Assembly: GCF_034140825.1 (NCBI RefSeq)
Contig: NC_089035.1
Location: forward strand, 34,507,501-34,571,500
Length of the DNA stretch: 64,000 bases
DNA from: Oryza sativa Japonica Group
Taxonomy: Eukaryota; Streptophyta; Magnoliopsida; Poales; Poaceae
Reading direction: 5' to 3'
In this document: piece by piece, positions 59,309 to 64,000 of the stretch
Numbering within the stretch: position 1 is the stretch's first letter
Layout of the letters: every line of letters starts with the position of its first letter
Notes under the pieces: model-generated
What the model was told of the DNA's origin: nothing
What the model saw: only the letters and a program-made list of their open reading frames with translations
The model's database searches: none
Program-made: the position numbers and the translations under genes

Positions 59309-61674
59309 TTTGCTTGGCTCCGTGTGCTTCTGACTGGGCTGCTGCGCTTGCGTGGTCTCAAATCAATGGAGGTAGGAAGCCGACACTAGCGGGCCTTGGG
59401 CCGAACAAGCTAGAAGGCCCATTTACATTTTTATTCGGCCAATCGAAAAAAAATCAGTCAATTTCTCACCCGTTGGATAGAGATCCAACGCATGTGCCTT
59501 TTCACGGGGAGGGTCGAGCACTCGAGCCCTAGCGCCGCCTCGCCGTCACCAGCACCATCGCCGCTGAGCTCCCACGCCGGCGACGAGGGCTGTGTTCCTC
59601 AGCTCTCCGTTGCGTCGATTTCCCCCGCGCTTCCTGTTCACCCCCACCACCAGTCCACCACCCTCGCTCGCTGCCTAAGGCGCCTCCGTTGGCGGCAGCG
59701 AAGATCAATGGCGACAGGCGCGAAACAAAGGCTAACAAAGGCGAAAAAGAAGAGAGGCTAAAAGGCTATGGTGGAGCAAGTGGGGGCGTTCCGGAGGAGG
59801 GGGCAAGCTTCGGTTGTGTGGTGTTCGTTGGCTGCGCTGGCAAGCCGGCTTCGCTGGATGAGGACGCGCGATGCGCCGGTGGTGCACCGCTCGCCTGGAT
59901 CGACAAGCCTCGCGGTGGAGGAAGAAGTCATCGGAGACGGAGAAGAACACACGACGAAATCGAGCCTATAGCACAGTAAGAAATTCGAGTGAAATCGCCT
60001 TTACAAAAAAGCACTTGGCAGAAGCATAGCAATTGTCCCATTCAGAAGTTGGTAGCTTTTCTTGGATACTAGTTGGGAAAAAAATGGGTATTCTTTTTAT
60101 ATATTCGATATTGTTACATCTATTGTGAATTGTGATTGCTTGCATGTTGTTGAGGAATAATATCAGAACCTACAAGTAATCTCATGTGTTCCTAGCGCTT
60201 TGGCTAATGCTAATGCCGCATGATGTGAAATGTCGATAATTCAACAGCACTTCTTCTGTTGACGACATACAATAAAGTGGTCAATTATTGCTCTATCCTA
60301 ATCCAAACTGCATATAATCTATGTTTGGGTTCTTGGGCCGTGGGCATTACTGTGCCAGCATGCCGCACTCCCACTGGCTGTTATTGTCACATGTCACTTT
60401 CATTTTAGCTGTATTTTGTTATATTATTACATGGAACCATGCGGGCTATAACTCTGTAAGTAACACAGGAGAGCCATTAGGATCACGAGATTCATAAAAG
60501 TCTAGTGTATAAATGTGAACTAAAATTAGCTAACATAGTTCACATAACCAATCAATAGTCAATTTGAGAATTTGCCACTTCATTTGTTGCCATTTTAGAA
60601 TTCTAGCCCATGCCTCACTTGCATGTATCCCTTCTCAGATGTTAGTGAGACCTTCAGTGTAAAATCTTCAATTAACAACGAATTGATTGGCAAATTCTTT
60701 AAGTCCTTGTTAGCAGTTGATAGCAAGGAATTAGAGGAGGAAAAGAAAATGCACATGGCTTCCAAATTGTCATTGGACCTGCTGTATTCTTGTCCAATGA
60801 AATATTCCCATTAATAGTCGCGTGCTTCAAAAGGGATCATATTCTAAGATAATAATTCTGTCAAGTTGCTAGAATACTAGCTGAATCCCACCTTGCCAAA
60901 TGCTGCTGGTTGAAATGAATAGCAAAAGAATCTCAACATTAAATCACTGTGTAGAAAGAAATGCCATGAATAGTCACAAAGAACTAGGATTCTCTCCCTT
61001 TCTATCCTCTCTACTCCTCCAATAACATCACTTTCCAATGCTTTCCTCCCTCTATTTTTATAGTTGCCTTACCTCTGAGATATCCAAAATAAAATAATAG
61101 AGAAGGCAAGCAAACATTAAGAAAAGATTGGTGGAGAGGAGATGGACTGAAAAGTGTAGGGAAAAGGCAAAGAAGGCTTCTTCTCTTGCGAGGACAATCC
61201 ATCAATTCTAGCCTTCCCCTCGTCAATATGAGTTCTTGATGCGCTTCGTAGTTCAGGAGTTTGGGTACTTTTCAACTCTCTTGTGTTCACTTTCTTGAAT
61301 AACCTGCTCTCATATACTGATGTTATTTCTCCCATTTGGACACCAAACACTTATGCAGGAAGTTTTGTCCTAATTGCGATCTTGTGAGGTTTTGCTATTT
61401 AGTGGTGATAGTTGTCCATATGTTCATGCTTCTGGCCATCATGGGAATTTGGTACTTACATGATCTTTTGACTATTAAATCACTAATCAATAATCTAGGG
61501 GTTACATGAATTTGCTTTAGTTTTGTTCTTGCTCACATAAGATTTTGCTAAATCGGTAAGCTTTTATGGAACAAGGTCACCTAGTTCTTGAGTTGTTGAA
61601 GTGCTTTTGGCACTTTTCTCCAACTTGCACAGTTAAACCATAGGAGGAGAGTTTTCTTGGCACATTTTGTGACT
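59309..61674. other. Divergent promoter region and bZIP leader
   Basis: 59309-60000 is GC-rich and lies head-to-head with the GCD1-like gene. It contains plus-strand ATGs with short frames (for example a 24-residue Lys-rich frame at 59689) and may be the 5' UTR of a plus-strand transcript, possibly the bZIP gene's first exon. 60000-61600 is AT-rich. A 63-residue frame at 60623-60814 (GKFFKSLLAVDSKELEEEKK) could be an exon relic but has no clear family. The bZIP start codon is preceded by ccataggaggagag and a T-rich tract compatible with a 5' UTR intron. Confidence 0.45.
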
Positions 61675-62349
61675 ATGGATGATGAAGTTCACCTACCAAT
61701 TCCAAGCCACCTTCTGTTTTCACATCCCGAGATCTCCCATGGCTTTGATGAACTCCTAAAGAACACAACTACGTGTACTCACTCACACACTTGCAATCCA
61801 CCGGGTCCATCAGTTGCTATGCATACTCACACATGCCTCCACACACACATTCAAGTCATGGCTTCTGGTGAAAACAATGTTGAAGAGGAGCTGAGAAAGA
61901 CCCGTAAGCCTCTGGGAAATAGAGAAGCAGTGCGCAAGTACCGAGAGAAGAAGAAAGCGCATGCAGCTTTCTTGGAGGAGGAAGTCAAGAAACTTCGCAC
62001 CACAAATCAGCAGCTCTTGAGGAGATTGCAGGGGCATATATCACTCGAGGCTGAGGTGGTGAGGTTAAGAGCCCTTTTGTTTGATATCCGAGGCAAGATT
62101 GATGCAGAGATTGGTACTTTCCCCTTTCAGAAGCAGTGCAGTTTTGGTTCTGTTACTTGTACAGACCATTCTCCGTGCTTTAACACTAGCACTGAGGTAG
62201 CAGTCCGGGAAGAGAGCTCTAGACCAACAATTGTGGATTGCGGGATTGATGGAACTGGCATTATTTCGCACGAGCTTGATATTCCCAAAATGGTGAATTC
62301 AGTGGATGTCATTCCAAGCTTTGTGAATTCTGCCTCATTGACTGAATGA
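61675..62349 (+). CDS. bZIP50: Group-F bZIP transcription factor with zinc-sensor motif
   Basis: 224-residue, single-exon coding region. N-terminal FDELLKNTT is followed by a His/Cys-rich zinc-sensor motif: CTHSHTC (34-40) and HTHTCLHTHIQ (50-60). The bZIP domain follows, with basic region NREAVRKYREKKKA (82-95, N-x7-R spacing) and leucine zipper about 100-142. This is the layout of Arabidopsis bZIP19/23, which activate ZIP transporters under zinc deficiency by binding ZDRE palindromes and are silenced when zinc binds the His/Cys motif. Rice has three such genes, from memory bZIP48, 49 and 50. The neighbouring GPDH suggests the chromosome-5 member, hence the tentative symbol. The start is the first ATG of the frame; upstream codons in frame have no ATG. 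The C-terminus ends FVNSASLTE and lacks known domains. Confidence 0.9.
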   Translation: MDDEVHLPIPSHLLFSHPEISHGFDELLKNTTTCTHSHTCNPPGPSVAMHTHTCLHTHIQVMASGENNVEEELRKTRKPLGNREAVRKYREKKKAHAAFLEEEVKKLRTTNQQLLRRLQGHISLEAEVVRLRALLFDIRGKIDAEIGTFPFQKQCSFGSVTCTDHSPCFNTSTEVAVREESSRPTIVDCGIDGTGIISHELDIPKMVNSVDVIPSFVNSASLTE

Positions 62350-64000
62350 AACTATCAAGTTCCTCATAAGTTCTCCATGCTAGCTCCGGTTGCTTGATGT
62401 TGCGACCTTGTGGGTAATAGCTTTCCGTTGTTATAGCCTGCTCGAATAAAATGGTGGCTATGATACGAGTAAAAGTCTAAAATTAGTCTACCAATGCAGA
62501 TGTTACTGACTGTAAGTGTTGGGTACTTATGATTTATTATGAAGTGTGATATGTGCTGTACTGTATGATAGTATTAGAAGAGGCCAATAGTCAGTATGCC
62601 AAAATGTGGTTTACGTTCTGCAGAATACTGCAAGCGTCAAGACGAGCTGAACTTTATTCCTGATGTTGGTTTCTCTTGCTAGAACTATTTTCGCCAGATA
62701 CTAATACTAATATATCTTTTCAGGTAGCTGTTATAATGAGACAGAGATGTATGTACATGCCATTTTTTTTGCTCGCTGGACATAATTCTATCTAGGTGAT
62801 GTTTGTTATTACCATATGTTGCTTATCTGGCTATTCAAGAGTCAAAACTCGAGACTACACAGACTTTGATTTCCTCGTGTACAAGAGAAGGATCACCATC
62901 TGTTCAGTGAAAACTATCGCTGACGAAAGTATGCTCTGAAGCACTATTGCTGTGAAATGGCTCGCTGTGCTTGCGCGTTTGTATACATGCATTCCATTCA
63001 ACTTCATATTCTTGCCTGCTAAACATCTCTGAGTGTCTAGCCTTCACTAACCTCGGAACCAGTTTCTACAGCGGATTTATGTATCAGGATGTATAAAACC
63101 AACCGTGCTATCTAGGGTAAAAGTTCCCTACTTCATCCATCTCAGAAGAAGATATCTTTTGTATATAAATCTATACATAACATTCCAGAACAAGATAACT
63201 TTTATATATAAATATGGGACATACGACACTAAATTCATAGGATTTTAAAAGTTCCATTCTTTCAATCGATAGGATATTATAGGAATAAAATCCTAATGAA
63301 ACTTTTTGGAAGAGAGAGCTGTAGTACTATAGACTACTTGTAACTACGCTCCCAAAAAGCTTTAGCTTTAGAGCAAGCAGACTAGTCCACGTCGAGGAGG
63401 GCAAAGGTTCTCTTCTACGGGATATGTTGTCTCCCATAGTTCATAACTCATCTTAATTAATCATAGCTAATACTTAATTAATCATGTGTTAATCTATCGC
63501 TTCGTTTTGCTTGCGGAGGGGAGAGGTTCCCAACCCCTCCAAAAGAACACAACTGATATACAACAAATACAGCTACATTCGAAATCTCGACTGAAGTACG
63601 GCCCAGTGAAAAGTCCGACGGCGGCAGAAGGCCAAGCCAGTGTGACGTCCCTAAAGGCAAGTACTATAAAGTTCTAAGCACAAACTCTAAAGTGTCATGT
63701 ATGCTTAAATGATGATTTGGAGGAGAGAGAGAGAGGAGGAGGAGGAGGAGGACTCACCCCTCATGCAAGGAGCAACCTCCATACGAATTTCAAGAACAAG
63801 AGAAAATGAGAGGGGTTTATTGGTGACAAGTGTATTGGGACTAGTGTATTAAATGCAATGCATTTATATAAGTTAGTTTTAATTTTATGGATGGATGATG
63901 TGGATAAAATTGGAGATGACTACCACCTCTATATAAAACTTGCCCTAATAACGACTCTCATGGTATTGTTGACTGTGCGGTGCCGGGGCGCGCCACGCCA
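62350..64000. other. 3' flank of bZIP gene and intergenic DNA
   Basis: The 3' UTR probably extends to about 62560. About 63128-63230 has diverged direct repeats of tatataaat and ataac words; about 63230-63345 has aggattttaaaa / aataaaatcctaat inverted words of a possible small MITE. No gene seen to the window end, although cttgccctaataac-type repeat sequence lies near 63940. Confidence 0.5.
63721..63751 (+). repeat. GA/GGA microsatellite
   Basis: A short gaggagagag tract passing into (gga)n. Simple purine repeat. Confidence 0.85.

Noticed and set aside
1-64000. tRNA, rRNA or known miRNA genes
   Set aside because: I saw no cloverleaf, rRNA or convincing precursor hairpin apart from the MITE hairpins.

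Overview
The window is plant nuclear DNA, almost certainly from rice (Oryza). The genes are intron-rich with GT-AG splice sites and GC-rich 5' exons. The gaps are packed with short inverted-repeat transposons of grass type: Stowaway with TA duplications, Tourist with TAA/TTA duplications, and hAT, Mutator, CACTA and Helitron derivatives. From memory only, the order group-F bZIP, GCD1-like, cytosolic GPDH, GH17 resembles a segment of rice chromosome 5 long arm read backwards. I could not check this.

Layout, 0-18 kb: the 3' part of a purple acid phosphatase gene (228-3400); a nest of small transposons (3.8-5.1 kb); two intact genes for small secreted cysteine-rich (LTP/AAI-like) proteins (5603-8825 and 10608-11038) and a decayed third copy (11.4-11.7 kb); then a decaying tandem family of F-box-like genes (pseudogene 12.9-13.7 kb, headless copy 13.9-14.5 kb, intact copy 16.8-17.7 kb).

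18-32 kb: two tandem AP-endonuclease genes of the plant ARP type, one with a SAP DNA-binding domain (18748-23507) and one without (26593-28749). A broken hAT transposon lies between them. On the minus strand follows an uncharacterised Trp/Asn-rich protein gene (31823-29708).

32-48.6 kb is a transposon island: MITEs, a LINE tail, a solo LTR inserted in a MITE, and an LTR-less internal region of a Tat-type Ty3/Gypsy element (37.4-45.9 kb) carrying an antisense plant-mobile-domain coding block. I see no convincing host gene here.

48.6-64 kb is gene-rich again: a GH17 beta-1,3-glucanase (minus), a cytosolic NAD-dependent glycerol-3-phosphate dehydrogenase (minus), a GCD1-like mitochondrial protein (minus), and a zinc-sensor group-F bZIP transcription factor (plus).

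The genes do not form one pathway. The common theme is local tandem duplication with differing fates (intron growth, domain loss, decay), with small transposons reshaping introns and promoters. Exon boundaries were read by eye from reading-frame continuity, splice consensus and comparison between paralogues; no transcript data were available. I saw no strong case for a wholly new biological system. The best leads are the SAP-less AP endonuclease with two changed conserved residues and a shared GC-AG intron, the extra cysteine and TE-inflated intron of the LTP-like pair, and the antisense coding block of the Gypsy fossil.
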